Source: Leishmania panamensis
Taxonomy: Eukaryota > Euglenozoa > Kinetoplastea > Trypanosomatida > Trypanosomatidae
NCBI RefSeq assembly: GCF_000755165.1
Contig: NC_025857.1
Coordinates: 1-64,000, forward strand
Length of the DNA: 64,000 nt
Direction of reading: 5' to 3'
Under the pieces are notes generated by a model, which saw only the letters and a program-made list of their open reading frames with translations, did no database searches and was not told where the DNA came from. A program made the translations under genes and the position numbers. This document shows, piece by piece, positions 50,529 through 61,869 of the stretch (the first letter of the stretch is position 1; each line of letters starts with the position of its first letter).

Positions 50529-51812
50529 ATGCCCTCCCGGGCAGCGGCAGCGCGCACCATACAGGCGTGGCTGCGCAGACGGCGCGAGCTGCAGTACGCG
50601 CATCGTCTGCTCCTGTGCCTCCATGTGATGAAGGTCCTCCGTGCCCCCGACCAGTTACACTGCTCGGACAGTGTGAACCCGCTAGTCTTCCTCGCCTTGG
50701 GGGAAGTGACATCCTCTTCCTCTTGCTCCGTCGAGCATCGTGTGCCAGTCGAGGAAAGCCTCTTCACAAGGCTGTACGAGGTTGTCGTGGAGTACGAGTC
50801 GGCACTGAGGTTGGAGAACTACACGCGGCAACTCCTCTTCGAGGAGTACTGTGCCACCAGCGATGCGGCTCGATTGGCTTCGCAAGCTATGCGTCACATG
50901 CTGCAACAGCGACATCCAGCTCTACGCCCGCTGTCGCTGAGCGTTGAAGTCATGCAGCAGGCTGTGGCAGGTTTTACTTCGGCCCCTCAGCTCACTGCAG
51001 ACTCGACGATGACAGCGGCGGAAAAGCTACAGGCCTATCTCAGCCCGGCGCACTTCGCGTGGTGGCGTACACCACAGGTGCCCTCCATCGTTAGTGCATC
51101 GGTATCCACAGCGGCGCCCCTACACACCAACGGCATGGTGAACAATGTGAGACCGCAACCCCCACTTCCCCTGCGCATAGAGCATAGCAACACACACGCG
51201 GCTGAGAGCCCGCAAGGCGAAAGGTGGGGGCCTGTGTACATGGAGGTGGATGACCAGGAAGAAGAGACGAGTAATTACGAGGTCGCTGTGAACGCGGCGT
51301 ACACCAGGGAAAGGGAGGCGGCGGAGAGCGCTGCACTGCTCGCTGCTCAGCAAGCCACCATGGCAAGATGCCCCACCGGTTTCACAGCGCATGACGGCCG
51401 TCAGCCTGCAGGCGTCTCACTGTACAACGCGTCTTCAACGTTTCTGCCGGAGGAAGATGACATCAGTCTTGTGGTTCAGCCTGTCCTCGGCTGCGTTGCA
51501 CAGAGGTGCTGTCACAGCGTCCATGAGTACCTGGACCCTGCACCATCATTGATGCCGAGCCCTGTCATGCTAAATGAGTCTCAAGCTGGAAGAGAGACTA
51601 CAACACAGGTGTGCGCCGTGTGCGAGCTGGACGGCGTCGTCGCGAGTCCGTACAGCAACTGTGGCAAGGCGGCGGAGCGGTGGGAAGAGGACATGCTGCA
51701 CCCCTGCGATACGTGTGGCGCACTGGTGCACCTCTGCTGCGCCTACTCGGGCGCCACCGCCGATACCCATTTCTGCTGTGGGCACTGCTGTTCAGGCGGT
51801 GGCACTGCGTGA
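50529..51812 (+). CDS. IQ-motif protein with C-terminal PHD-type zinc finger
   Basis: A 427-residue protein from ATG 50529. The N-terminus (AAARTIQAWLRRRREL) is a calmodulin-binding IQ motif. Residues 20-180 are helical and mixed, followed by a Pro/Ser/Gln-rich middle. The C-terminus has a PHD-like cross-brace: C362-C365, C393-C396, H401-x2-C404 (or C403) and C417-C420, in CAVCELDG, PCDTCGALVHLCC and CCGHC. The gap between the first two pairs (27 residues) is longer than in most PHD fingers. A PHD finger would read histone tails or bind protein; aromatic cage residues cannot be assigned with confidence. I do not recognise an orthologue. Confidence 0.75.
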   Translation: MPSRAAAARTIQAWLRRRRELQYAHRLLLCLHVMKVLRAPDQLHCSDSVNPLVFLALGEVTSSSSCSVEHRVPVEESLFTRLYEVVVEYESALRLENYTRQLLFEEYCATSDAARLASQAMRHMLQQRHPALRPLSLSVEVMQQAVAGFTSAPQLTADSTMTAAEKLQAYLSPAHFAWWRTPQVPSIVSASVSTAAPLHTNGMVNNVRPQPPLPLRIEHSNTHAAESPQGERWGPVYMEVDDQEEETSNYEVAVNAAYTREREAAESAALLAAQQATMARCPTGFTAHDGRQPAGVSLYNASSTFLPEEDDISLVVQPVLGCVAQRCCHSVHEYLDPAPSLMPSPVMLNESQAGRETTTQVCAVCELDGVVASPYSNCGKAAERWEEDMLHPCDTCGALVHLCCAYSGATADTHFCCGHCCSGGGTA

Positions 51813-52623
51813 ACAAGACGATCGGTGCCGAGTAGAGGGGAGAGAGGGGGGTGCGCACGGCTGCACCGGTGCTTTTCTCTCCGCTGCTGCTGCGCCTACC
51901 GTTTGGGTCTACCTTCATACGTGTGGGGGTTTCTGCATATATGAGAGCGCTCTGAAGCTTCGCCCACGCGCCGCACCGCTGCCACGCTGCCGTTGAGCGA
52001 AAAGAGGGAGAGAGGGGTGCCGATATTATGTGAAGAGGTGGAGCCCACGCAAGACACGACGCACAATGCGGAAACTCGTTGGAACGATAGGGAGCAAAGC
52101 CCACAAAGGTGCGTGTGCGTGTGCGTCACAACAAAGTGGCACGGCTGCTTGTCCACCGCGCCTTCTCCCCCTCCACCGCGCCTTCTCCCCATTTATGCGT
52201 GCGGCGAGGGTGGAGAGAAATGGATCCAGGTGGGATGCTGAGATGTGCTCCCCACCAATCCCTCCGGTGCGTGACATGGGCTGAGCCGCGGTCGTTGACG
52301 CACACGGTACCTTTCTCCTCTCCTGTCCGCCACTCTTCTCCATGTGACCTATGTGTCTGACCGCTCCGCCGCGAGTGAGGCCATGCACGAGTCCCCCTCT
52401 CCTCCTCCTCCTCCCCACACACATGAAAGGTAAAGTTATTCGCGCGTACCGGACGCACCAGCTCCGCGAACTGAGGGATTACGACGGAGAGAGAATACAC
52501 TCACTGGCCGCCAGCGCGACTCATCCACGCACAGGCACTCACAGGGGCAGCCGCCATAGAGCACAGAACGTCACTCACTCCACATCATCTCTTTCTTCTC
52601 TCGCCGTTGCAGGTTGGTAGCCC
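51813..52623. other. Intergenic spacer with duplicated 20-mer
   Basis: Carries two consecutive near-identical 20-base units at 52151-52170 and 52171-52190 (tccaccgcgccttctcccc core). A tract at 52587-52608 is followed by AG 52611-52612, a likely splice acceptor only 11 bases before ATG 52624. Confidence 0.6.
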
Positions 52624-55371
52624 ATGTCTGACGTGCTTGGATACCTCAACGGGGTGCTGCACCGAGTCTCGGCGACGTTCATGCCGACTGAGATGGACGA
52701 TGTCGCCTCTTTCTTGCGCGGGGATGCGTGGGTGGTTGCGACAGCGGCTTCTGCGTCAGCCCCGCAGGCAACACAGTCATCCTCCACAGCAGCGATTGAC
52801 TTGTCGCGTGAGGTCTCGATGCCGACTTCGGTGCGTTACCCTCTTGGGGCTACACGCTGGGGCCATTTCATTCCGCTCGGCATTGCAGGCACCGCGCTCG
52901 TCTCCGCTGCTACTTCCGGCAGTCGTACTGTGCTCCTGAACTTCTTCGAAAACAGAGGATTTGCGCAAGTGTTCACCGTGAGCCTCGTACCCACTGAGCA
53001 GCAGCAGCAGCAGCAGCAGTCGCAGTTGTGTCCGTCAATGCCAGGGGCGATGGGGGGTGCGGGCTCCTCTGGCGGCCCCGCTGTCTCTCGCGAGGGCCAC
53101 CGTTACGCGGGTCTCTGGCGCACCCAGCAGGCTGCTTCCTCCTCCTCGCTCAGCGGTGCTGGCGATACGACCGCGCTTCGTAAGCGGACGCGGTCCAATG
53201 CAGCCTCGTCTGCAGTTGTCGACATATCGTTGGACAGTCGCTACAGCACCACTGCGGAGGAGGCGCGACACGTGTGCATGGCTGCCGTGCGCAGCTGGTT
53301 CGAGGGGGTAGAAGAGGAGGCTCTGCTAGACTCCAGTGAGCTGAGACAAAGCGAGGATGGACATGCCGCGGACGGTGCGCACTACCGGCACGAAATACAG
53401 CTACGGCGCCTGCTCGTAATAGTGCGGTGCTGTACAGATAATCGTGTTGCGTTCTCCACCTGTGGTGGTGCCGCTGGCGCAGCTCAGGCCTCATCGTCGG
53501 GCACAGGCCGTCGGCACCGCCGTGGCGAAGACCCTCTCTACCTCCTGCTGCATGAGCTCGCCGCCCTCACAACGTTATACGAGGTACGGCTTTCTGCCAC
53601 GTGCTCCACAGTGCGCCCTGCAGTGCTGCTGCTGCCAGAGGACGACAGCTACGGTGGGTCCATGCTGAGACAGCAGCTCCGGGAAGAGGTTGGACACCGG
53701 TATTGGGTTGAGCTTTTCCCGCAGCCTGAGGGTGCATCAAGTAGCAGCGCCGCGCGCCATGGTGGAACTGGCACGGCGGACGCTTACCGAGGGGCAAGGA
53801 AAGGTGGTGGGTGGAAAGCAAGGTTGATCAGCTGTAACAGCAGTGCGAGTGGCGCGCCTGGTGGGTCAGGCAGCGTCTTGCGACAAAGACAGCATGAGCA
53901 GACTGAGACACCACTCACACGGGCCTTCCGCCTGGCGGCACAGTGGGGTGTTCTGGAACTGCCCTCGGCAATGTCAAGCGAGCAAATGAATGTTGGCGGG
54001 GCGGTAAACACGAGCTCTGCAGGGAACTCGTCCCCTTCAATGAGGGTGGGTAGTGGTGGTGGTGGTGGTGGTGCCGCTGAACAGGCGCCGTCATCCATTA
54101 CAAGCGGCCTCCGAGGTGTGCGGTGCATGTCTACGCAGCAGCAGGAGGAAGAGCTGCGTAGACACACATCGTGCTTTTTCCTGCGGCCCAGCAACGCTCC
54201 GCTTTGTGTCTTCTTGATGGAGGCGCTGCGGCGCTTTCCCGTGCTTGTTCGTCCTGCTGTACTGCAGTACTGGCAATCCACCTGGACAGCACGCCACTCC
54301 TTGGCAGACGTGCTGTTCGCCTTCCACACCGTCCTCTGCCCCTTCGTGATGTCGGCGTCTTCGGCTGAGGTGACCGGGCACTCTGAGGCGCCGCTGGGGA
54401 CAAAGGGCAGTCCGTCGTTTCCCGCCTCCGCGATGCTGCAGGACACGACTGACCTCTTGGATGCTTTGCTCTCCGTCGCGCTCACGCTGGCAGAGGAGCG
54501 CGATGCTGCGCAGCCGCTGTCAGTCAACGAGCTCACTATCGAGCAAGCAACCCTTTTCCTTCTTTTCTACGAGGCGCTGGTGCACCAACGAGTGGGTCGT
54601 CTGCGTCGTATCCCCGGCGTCGTGCGCGTCCTCATCGATCTATCGGACCGACACGCCAGCGCCACTGCTGAAAGCGGCGTCTCTGACGCGTCTGCCGCCG
54701 GTGTGCCGTGTGCTGGGGCCACGACCGACGCGAAGGTTCGCTGGGCGGTGCACCATCTTCTCCCGTTTGCGCCACTGAACCGCTTCTCTGAGCGAGTCGC
54801 GCAGCTCACGGCTGCCTCACATACGCGGCGCGACGGTCGGCGTGAAGTGCTGCCGTACCCGATGGACCCAATCGCGCTTCCCATTCGGCGCCTGTCTCTT
54901 GCGCCACAACTGCAGCACAGCACGCTGCTTGCGCTGATGCCGCTTGGTGAGTCTCTGTTGGAGCTGCAAGGTGCGGCGGACCGCGTATGGCGTGAGGAGC
55001 TGCCCGCGTACTGGCGGCGTGTCGTCGCAGCCGTGAGCACACGTGACGACGACACCAGAGTACACTCCTTACCTGCAGCGCTGCGGGTGGCCAGGGACGA
55101 CGCCGGCACCCTCGCACCCACTCAACTCAGCGCAACGAACTTTTATCATCCTCTGGTACCACACGCTGTCCGAGTCTTGTACGTTCTCACTGCACACGCC
55201 CTGCGCGCACCGACCGAAGCGGCGAAGCAAGCTCCGATTGTGCAGCTGCAGCTGATCTGCCAGTTGTCTGACGAGCAGCTGCTCCTCGTGCTCAAGGAGC
55301 TGCAAGTCGCAGGCCTGGCGAGTACAAACCTGAAGACGAAGACGGCACGAACGCTGCTTGACACGATGTGA
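52624..55371 (+). CDS. Unrecognised 915-residue protein
   Basis: ATG 52624 lies just after a predicted acceptor. Residues 1-120 form a globular N-terminus (MSDVLGYLNGVLHRVSATF). A CAG-coded Gln run (seven Gln) and Gly/Ser linkers interrupt the chain near residues 120-180, and a Gly run sits near 480. Several longer globular blocks remain: RHEIQLRRLLVIVRCCTD, FFLRPSNAPLCVFLMEALRR and a helical C-terminal third. The last 45 residues (PIVQLQLICQLSDEQLLLVL onward) have the helix-turn-helix feel of a winged-helix domain, as found at the ends of cullin-like and PCI proteins; this is a weak guess. No catalytic motif, signal peptide or membrane span is seen. Confidence 0.8.
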   Translation: MSDVLGYLNGVLHRVSATFMPTEMDDVASFLRGDAWVVATAASASAPQATQSSSTAAIDLSREVSMPTSVRYPLGATRWGHFIPLGIAGTALVSAATSGSRTVLLNFFENRGFAQVFTVSLVPTEQQQQQQQSQLCPSMPGAMGGAGSSGGPAVSREGHRYAGLWRTQQAASSSSLSGAGDTTALRKRTRSNAASSAVVDISLDSRYSTTAEEARHVCMAAVRSWFEGVEEEALLDSSELRQSEDGHAADGAHYRHEIQLRRLLVIVRCCTDNRVAFSTCGGAAGAAQASSSGTGRRHRRGEDPLYLLLHELAALTTLYEVRLSATCSTVRPAVLLLPEDDSYGGSMLRQQLREEVGHRYWVELFPQPEGASSSSAARHGGTGTADAYRGARKGGGWKARLISCNSSASGAPGGSGSVLRQRQHEQTETPLTRAFRLAAQWGVLELPSAMSSEQMNVGGAVNTSSAGNSSPSMRVGSGGGGGGAAEQAPSSITSGLRGVRCMSTQQQEEELRRHTSCFFLRPSNAPLCVFLMEALRRFPVLVRPAVLQYWQSTWTARHSLADVLFAFHTVLCPFVMSASSAEVTGHSEAPLGTKGSPSFPASAMLQDTTDLLDALLSVALTLAEERDAAQPLSVNELTIEQATLFLLFYEALVHQRVGRLRRIPGVVRVLIDLSDRHASATAESGVSDASAAGVPCAGATTDAKVRWAVHHLLPFAPLNRFSERVAQLTAASHTRRDGRREVLPYPMDPIALPIRRLSLAPQLQHSTLLALMPLGESLLELQGAADRVWREELPAYWRRVVAAVSTRDDDTRVHSLPAALRVARDDAGTLAPTQLSATNFYHPLVPHAVRVLYVLTAHALRAPTEAAKQAPIVQLQLICQLSDEQLLLVLKELQVAGLASTNLKTKTARTLLDTM

Positions 55372-56328
55372 CGCGCAGAGAAGAAGCCGAACGCGAGGGA
55401 GGGAGAAGGGTTTGCACTCGCTGGGGGAAAAAGCCGTCACCAGTGAGCCCCCTTCCCCTACCCTGCACATGCGCGCCCTCTCCCTTCTTCAGTTCTCTCT
55501 CTCTCATTAGTGAGGTCTTCTCCGTGCGCCACCGCGCCCTTCGCCGACAACAGCGCACCATGAAAAGGTGAGCAGCATGGTGAGAGGACACGAGGTGGGG
55601 TGTTTGAGTGTTTTTGGTGATGACATGACACTCGCCCCGTAGCGCCGGTCCAAGCAGGCGCTGCGCAGCACCTCTTCTGACCAGCGGGGCAGTGTATGCA
55701 TGCCTGCTTGGCCTTACGCAGCTGCATCACCTCTGAGGTTGTCACCAGTGTGCCCCTTGCGTAATTCCTTCTCTGCCTCTCCTCCTCCCTATGAAAGTGC
55801 GAAGAGGGAAAGAAAGCTCAGTTGGGCTCTTGTTGTCCGATGCGCAGCTCTCGACTGCTACATCTGCTCTCGTTCCTGGTGTGCAGGCGCGCACTCGAAC
55901 GGCACGCCCGCAGCACCGTGCGCCACACCACACCACCCCTTGCCGCCTCCTGCGACTCACTGTGTTCTCCTCCCCCCTTTCTCTCCCCACCCTCCGCGGA
56001 CGGCTCATCACGCCTGCCCATGTTGGCAGCTCTTCTTCTCCGTGCCGCTCATCCTTCTAGCACTTTGCTCGTTGCACACTCATGCGCCTGGCTGGCAGCT
56101 GTGACGACAGTGCTAGAGCTGCCTTCCTTTCCGTGCTCCGACCCCGCGGCGCTTGAGCCCTTCTTTGCTGAGGCCACAGGCGGAGACACACGCACCCAGA
56201 GCGGGAGCGGGGCTAAACACGCCAGGTGGCAACGAAAAGGAAACGCCTCGCTGCACAGACATAGAGCGCCACACCCCTCACGCCGACGTACACACGCACG
56301 ATAGCTGGGAGCAGCATTGGATGGAAAC
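55372..56328. other. Intergenic spacer
   Basis: About 950 bases, C/T-rich, with a tract at about 55750-55800 and another at about 55965-55995. Frames extending the next gene upstream begin at TTG, not ATG. No supported gene. Confidence 0.6.
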
Positions 56329-59300
56329 ATGGCCAAGCTCAGCGAGGAGAGCGCGTCTGCAGGAGCAGCAGACACGCAGGTGGAGCGTGACAACACAATG
56401 ATTCACCAGGAGCCGGAGCTGGAACCGGCGCCGCCGTCACCCCCCGCGGAGTTGGTCGTTGCTGCGAGTTTCCGTGCTGATCAGGTGTCGTTTGGCGATC
56501 CAGTGGAGTTCATACTTGGCCGAGTCGACACCATTGAACTATGGCGAGCGAAAGTCGTGCGTCTTAATCTGACGCAGATTGGCGTGTCATTGATGCGCGG
56601 TGTACTGCGGCACTGTCGCTTATCAACACCGCCGATGCGGATCTTCGACGCCGTGGAGTCGACACCGCCGGCAGCGCAGGCATCAGTGCAGTCGCTTGGC
56701 CCCTCGCCGGTGGTGCAACCGCCGCTGCTTCCCTACACGGCGCTCGAGTCCAGGCAGATGGATGTGCAGGTGGCGGAGCACAGTGAAGCGGTACAGACTT
56801 CCGTGCAGGGAGTCGTCCCTGTAGCGCGCTGGCGGGCAACATATCAGCCACCGAATCACCACTGCAGTGCACATCCCTTCCTTCAATTCAGCGTTGCTCG
56901 GCGCGCACTCGTGCAGACCGCAAGCCGCGCCTCTGTGCCACTTTACATCGGTATGCTCACTGCCTTCATTGGGTACGGCGTGGCGTCCATGTACAGCGCC
57001 GACACAGAGGCCGACTCGCTCAGCGCAGGTGGCGCAGCGGCAGAGGAATCTGTCAAGCCCCCGGCGTCCACGCCCGGAGCCGCCGCCGCCACTGGTTTCC
57101 AGATGCCTGGCCGCCGTCTGCAGTTCACCGCTGAGATGAACAACGCACTCCACGAGGTCCATCGGGCAGCGGCCGAGGTAACGTGCATGATAAATCATGA
57201 GGCGAAGGAGATGCACGCGCTCGCGACGGCGGCGCTCCAGTCGACTGGCAAGGTGACAAGGTGTCTGACCGACGAGGATGAGCGGGTGCAGGACTTGCGC
57301 CAAGCGCAGCTCGGTCGATCATGTCGACACCTTTGCCGCCTCGTGGCAAATCTCTACTCTCTCGTGTCCCTCCTTGACTTCTTCGCCGTTGAGGGCGCGT
57401 CCCTGCCGACGCAGGCGCCGGCGCCAAACACCGCGGCTGCTGCCATCGCCGCTTTTCATCCGTCGGACGGAGAAGTAGCCAGGGTGATGGGAAAGGTGGT
57501 AGGCACGGGAACAAGTGGCGCAGGTCACTCCGACACAAGTAAAACCAACGTCAGCCTCCTATCCTCATCTTCCGCTAGGAGAGCTGTGGCAATGCGGATG
57601 GAGAAGCACGGCGCTCAGACAACCCCACTGGCCCCGCGCACAGACAGCAATACTCTCTGTGCCACACCCACGTCCCCCACCGCCACGAAACCTATCGCCA
57701 CCGCAATCGCACTGACAGCAGCAAACCAAACCTTCACGGCGGCACCTGCGCACGCCTATACAACGGAGCGCTTCCATAAGCTCTTTGGCGCATCCGGCCA
57801 CCTACCGCAGAGCGTGTGGATGGTGTTCTCCCCCGTAGCTGAGACTTTGAGCCAGTTTGCAGTGTCCTGGTCTCTCACGACGGGTGATGCGAGAAGTCGG
57901 CAAGCCTTCAATACCGCAGCCTGCGCGATACTCGGCGAGGATCAGCGCTGCCTGCTGCTGCAGATGCATCGACTGTGCACGCGCTTTATCGTGCTACGGC
58001 ACCAGGTGTACGCACTGCACCCCGTCAATCCTCTGCTCTTCAAGGTGAAACAGATGCTGGAGTGGAACGGCCTCTTCGACGCCGACAAGCCAGACGCGTG
58101 GTCGTACAACAATGGTGGCATTGACCGGTGCGACTTACACACTGATCTACTGCACAACACCTACGCGCATGGTCCTCAGTGGTGCGTGAACTCCTGCAAC
58201 AAGATGGCGCTTCAAGCGGTGATAGCGGGGCCCTACACCACAACTGCTCGCAACTCGGCGCTGCGTGGGATTAAAGAGGTAAGCACGTTTTCCCCAAATG
58301 GTATCGCCTCTGCCGGTGCGAACGACGGAGCCAACGCCACCCTCTCTGGGCTTCTGACAGAATCACCGTCGTCAATAACTGTGTCGCCAACGCAGGGTTC
58401 CAGCGTGGCCGCACTATCCCAGCTCTCTGCTGTGCCAGGCTACGTTGGGCTTCGGAACAGTGGCAACACGTGCTTCCTCAACAGCGTTGTCCAGCTGCTC
58501 GGCAGCGCTACCTTGTTCTGTGACGACCTCATCGCTCGAGTGCAGGACACCGTCTTCGGCCACTCAGCGCACGCAGATCACCGGACTACTGTGGCCGAAC
58601 ATGCCGTCGATTCCAAGGCGATGGAGACTCTCTTTACCAAGTACGGTTGTCGCCTCGCTATGGCGCTTCTGCTCGGTGAGCTCCAGTGGCGTGGGAAGCA
58701 CCACCACAAACGCCACGCAGTACTGCCAGACTACCTCACTCCACACCTGCCCCCGCCGTTCGATGACTATCGACAGCACGACGCCTCGGAATTCTGGCAC
58801 GCACTGATGGACAACCTGGACGTGCCGAGCCAGCCCGAGGGGGCGGTGGTGGCGAGTTGGTTTAGCGGCCGAACGGCGACGACGATTACGTGTGTGACCT
58901 GCCAGCGCAGGCGCCTGCACAATGACACTTTCTGGGATCTCTCCATCCCACTCCTGCGCTCTGCCTCGGCTCCCTCTGCGCCAGCGGCTGGGACGGATCG
59001 GTTGGTGAGCCAAGTGGAAGTGCACCACTTCGCCCGCGCCACCGCTGTTACCACCACGTACGCAGACACGCCAACAGCCGACTTGTCAGGCAACATGCCC
59101 ATCGCAGCAGCAGCCTCCGCAGGGCTGGAAACGGCGGAGCGCACAGAGGAGGGGGCCGAAGAGAGAACTAACGAGAAGACAGCACCGACTCTGCGCCATA
59201 CTGTGGTTCGCGGTGTGGCCGAACCTCATTCCGTCACATCGCCGCTGCCGCCCTCGATGGTGGCAGCCAACGAGGCATGCAAGACGCTGCAGCATCTGTT

Positions 59301-61200
59301 GCTCTATGCGCTCCACCCGACTCTCAACAAGGAACTTCTGTACGGCAGCAACGCCCTGGACTGCGAGCACTGCCGTCGATGCACCAACACCGAGCTCACA
59401 ACACACCTTGTCGCGGAGATCGAAGTGGAGGGCGGAACGGGGGCCGATGTGGTAGCAGCAGATGTGCCCGATAAAGGCGTGGGCGTCGTGCAGCATACGT
59501 GCGTCACTTCCGGCTGTGTAGCCGCCGTGGCAACGGGGGAACTCCACGTTGAAGGGGAGTCGCCTAAACCCCTTGCAGCAGGTGCGCATTCCCCTCCCCA
59601 CGGCGGGTCGGCGTGCGTGGAGAAGGCTTCGGCGCTGCCACAACCGCTGACCAGCACGGCAGCGGGAGGTGGCCTCCCCTACTACCTCGCTATTCAGCTG
59701 AACCGCTTCGCGTACCAGCGCGTCACGCAGTCCTGCGACAAAATCGCCGATGGTGTACCCCTCAATGAAGTCATCATCGTTCCGGTGTACCCCGAGATCA
59801 CGGCGCTAAATGGGGTACCGGCATTCCCTGCCTGCTCACAGGGGCCCAACCGCCCGCCTGGGGTGACCAACGAAGAGGACGGCGACGCCAGCACACAACA
59901 CGAAGACAACCATCACCACAACACCCCTTCCCATCGAGCCCCTACAGCACCGCGCTCTGCGACACCGGCGGCTCCAGTGTGGATTGCGTACCGTCTGCAG
60001 TCCATCATTATCCACAGTGGCTTCACCCCGAGTAGCGGCCACTATTTTACCCTCACACGCCGTCCGGTAGCAGCACCGGCACAGGTGAACATCGATGACA
60101 TCAACCACGACGAAGACGAGCACCATGTGAGTGCTGATGCGGACCTGCGGTCCATGCGCGCGTATGTGGAGGAGCTGGGGGCCGCCCTGACGAGTTGCCT
60201 TTCCACAGAAACCCACTTCTCCAATGCGGAAGTGGTTCAGACAACAGTGGACGCGGGCGGCGCTTCGTCAAGGTGCACCGATGTGGAAGGCGCAGGACAA
60301 CAGTCGAAGGATGGGCCCACGTTGGTTTCCTTCTCGGCCGGCACAGGGGAGACGGTGCGGTCCCCAACGCTTTCCTCACTGCCAACTCTGCCAACCGCTG
60401 CCGTGTCCGTGAGCGGCGGCCGCCTGTACGAGAACTGGGTGATGCTTAACGACTCCAGCGTGCAGATAGTTGAGCCGGACACGATGCGCCACATCCTACA
60501 CGGGTACGGAGGTGGTGTCTACTCTGCGTGGGAGACGCCGTACATCATCTTGTATGAGAAGGTGCCCGTCGCGTACGAAGGAGCGGTGTCACGCGACGTG
60601 TTGCCAGGGAAGGAAGAGCAGACAACTAAATGCATCGCTGATCCCGCACTTTCAGTAGCGGCGAGGCTGCAGCGCTTGTGGGAGTCCCGCCACGCCTCGC
60701 TAGGGGCTCGAAGCGCCACCTCTGTCGGTGATACCGCCGTCAAACCGATTCACTTCGCTCCTGAAGTCCTGCAGATCTTCAACGAAAGGCTGAAAAACGA
60801 CACGGCGTGCAGCGCCGCTCTCAATACGGCCTCGCATGCCGCAAACAAGTGCAGCTCTGCGTCGGTTGACAGCAGCGGGTCACGCTCACGTCATACGTTG
60901 CTGCGCACGGTGGAACATCAGGGGGCGTCTGCCACGACCTTGAGGACTGCTGTGGCCTCTCCCCTCGGCGCCAGGAAGGACACATCCGCATTCTTGAGTG
61001 ACAGCAGCAGTACTGACCAGGCTTTCGCATCGCCACGGCCGCGTCGGCTAATGTCCACCCCCAAGGGCACCCGGCGTTACAGTGTCAATCCCAACCACCA
61101 CAGCGCAGAGGAGCACCGCAAGCATAGTGGCGCCGAGCACGGCGCGGCCGCACTTAGCTCAAGTTGCAGCGACGCAAGCTTAGACACTGACGACGAGTAG
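56329..61200 (+). CDS. Ubiquitin carboxyl-terminal hydrolase (USP, peptidase family C19)
   Basis: A 1623-residue deubiquitinase from ATG 56329. The Cys box LRNSGNTCFLNSVVQ places the nucleophile at C715; the His box HSGFTPSSGHYFTLTR has H1238; the third catalytic residue is D1375 in MLNDSSVQIV. A zinc ribbon is present, C855-C858 (CVTC) and C1012-C1015 (CEHC, with a further Cys at 1018). RQHDASEFWHALMDN is the QQDAxEF block. All catalytic residues are intact, so it should remove ubiquitin. The catalytic domain (about 709-1412) is stretched by inserts, mainly between the zinc-ribbon halves and before the His box. The 700-residue N-terminal extension has no recognised domain, and the tail is Ser/His-rich. 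The size is large for the family. Confidence 0.95.
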   Translation: MAKLSEESASAGAADTQVERDNTMIHQEPELEPAPPSPPAELVVAASFRADQVSFGDPVEFILGRVDTIELWRAKVVRLNLTQIGVSLMRGVLRHCRLSTPPMRIFDAVESTPPAAQASVQSLGPSPVVQPPLLPYTALESRQMDVQVAEHSEAVQTSVQGVVPVARWRATYQPPNHHCSAHPFLQFSVARRALVQTASRASVPLYIGMLTAFIGYGVASMYSADTEADSLSAGGAAAEESVKPPASTPGAAAATGFQMPGRRLQFTAEMNNALHEVHRAAAEVTCMINHEAKEMHALATAALQSTGKVTRCLTDEDERVQDLRQAQLGRSCRHLCRLVANLYSLVSLLDFFAVEGASLPTQAPAPNTAAAAIAAFHPSDGEVARVMGKVVGTGTSGAGHSDTSKTNVSLLSSSSARRAVAMRMEKHGAQTTPLAPRTDSNTLCATPTSPTATKPIATAIALTAANQTFTAAPAHAYTTERFHKLFGASGHLPQSVWMVFSPVAETLSQFAVSWSLTTGDARSRQAFNTAACAILGEDQRCLLLQMHRLCTRFIVLRHQVYALHPVNPLLFKVKQMLEWNGLFDADKPDAWSYNNGGIDRCDLHTDLLHNTYAHGPQWCVNSCNKMALQAVIAGPYTTTARNSALRGIKEVSTFSPNGIASAGANDGANATLSGLLTESPSSITVSPTQGSSVAALSQLSAVPGYVGLRNSGNTCFLNSVVQLLGSATLFCDDLIARVQDTVFGHSAHADHRTTVAEHAVDSKAMETLFTKYGCRLAMALLLGELQWRGKHHHKRHAVLPDYLTPHLPPPFDDYRQHDASEFWHALMDNLDVPSQPEGAVVASWFSGRTATTITCVTCQRRRLHNDTFWDLSIPLLRSASAPSAPAAGTDRLVSQVEVHHFARATAVTTTYADTPTADLSGNMPIAAAASAGLETAERTEEGAEERTNEKTAPTLRHTVVRGVAEPHSVTSPLPPSMVAANEACKTLQHLLLYALHPTLNKELLYGSNALDCEHCRRCTNTELTTHLVAEIEVEGGTGADVVAADVPDKGVGVVQHTCVTSGCVAAVATGELHVEGESPKPLAAGAHSPPHGGSACVEKASALPQPLTSTAAGGGLPYYLAIQLNRFAYQRVTQSCDKIADGVPLNEVIIVPVYPEITALNGVPAFPACSQGPNRPPGVTNEEDGDASTQHEDNHHHNTPSHRAPTAPRSATPAAPVWIAYRLQSIIIHSGFTPSSGHYFTLTRRPVAAPAQVNIDDINHDEDEHHVSADADLRSMRAYVEELGAALTSCLSTETHFSNAEVVQTTVDAGGASSRCTDVEGAGQQSKDGPTLVSFSAGTGETVRSPTLSSLPTLPTAAVSVSGGRLYENWVMLNDSSVQIVEPDTMRHILHGYGGGVYSAWETPYIILYEKVPVAYEGAVSRDVLPGKEEQTTKCIADPALSVAARLQRLWESRHASLGARSATSVGDTAVKPIHFAPEVLQIFNERLKNDTACSAALNTASHAANKCSSASVDSSGSRSRHTLLRTVEHQGASATTLRTAVASPLGARKDTSAFLSDSSSTDQAFASPRPRRLMSTPKGTRRYSVNPNHHSAEEHRKHSGAEHGAAALSSSCSDASLDTDDE

Positions 61201-61869
61201 AACAAGGCTCGAAGCTGGGGCTTCAGAGGGCGCAGACAGCAGACAGCAGAGTGCGCATCGCTGCGCTGTGTGTGTGTGTGTTGGTGGGTGGGGATGACCT
61301 GAGGATTCAGCCGCTTACTACACTCGTCATGACATTTATGCGTGTCGTTTGACTCTTAATTGCTCAGCAGGGAAGGCAGGTTACCGGCGACAAGTCAAAC
61401 GTGAATGGTGAACAGCGTCGGGGGTGGAGGGGAGCACAGGTGAGATCCAATGAGGAGAGACGCGTACCATGACGGAGCGACACCTTTGGCTTCATTTGCT
61501 CCTCATAGCCACGCGGGGGCATCTCGCCATGTTACTGGCCGGAACCGCAAGTACGGAGGTGCAGCACTGAGCACTCTAGTCCCTGTCATCACCGGCGCAC
61601 TCATGTAGCCCCCTGTTCTCACGGCACCAGGCCCTTCTCCCTGTGTGCGACTCTGCGCGTCCACCCCTGTAGAGTGACTCCTCCCTTTCTATGCACACTT
61701 TGCGTGCTCCCGGATGATGCCGCCCACCTCACCGTGCGTGGGATCGCAGGAGTCCACAGCCACACTCTCGGTGCGCAAGCGCACGCTTATGCACGGGGCC
61801 CTCCCGCCTGGCACACCCGCTGCTGCCACAGACTCACGGCGACGTCCCGCCGGGGGCGGCACGCGCTGT

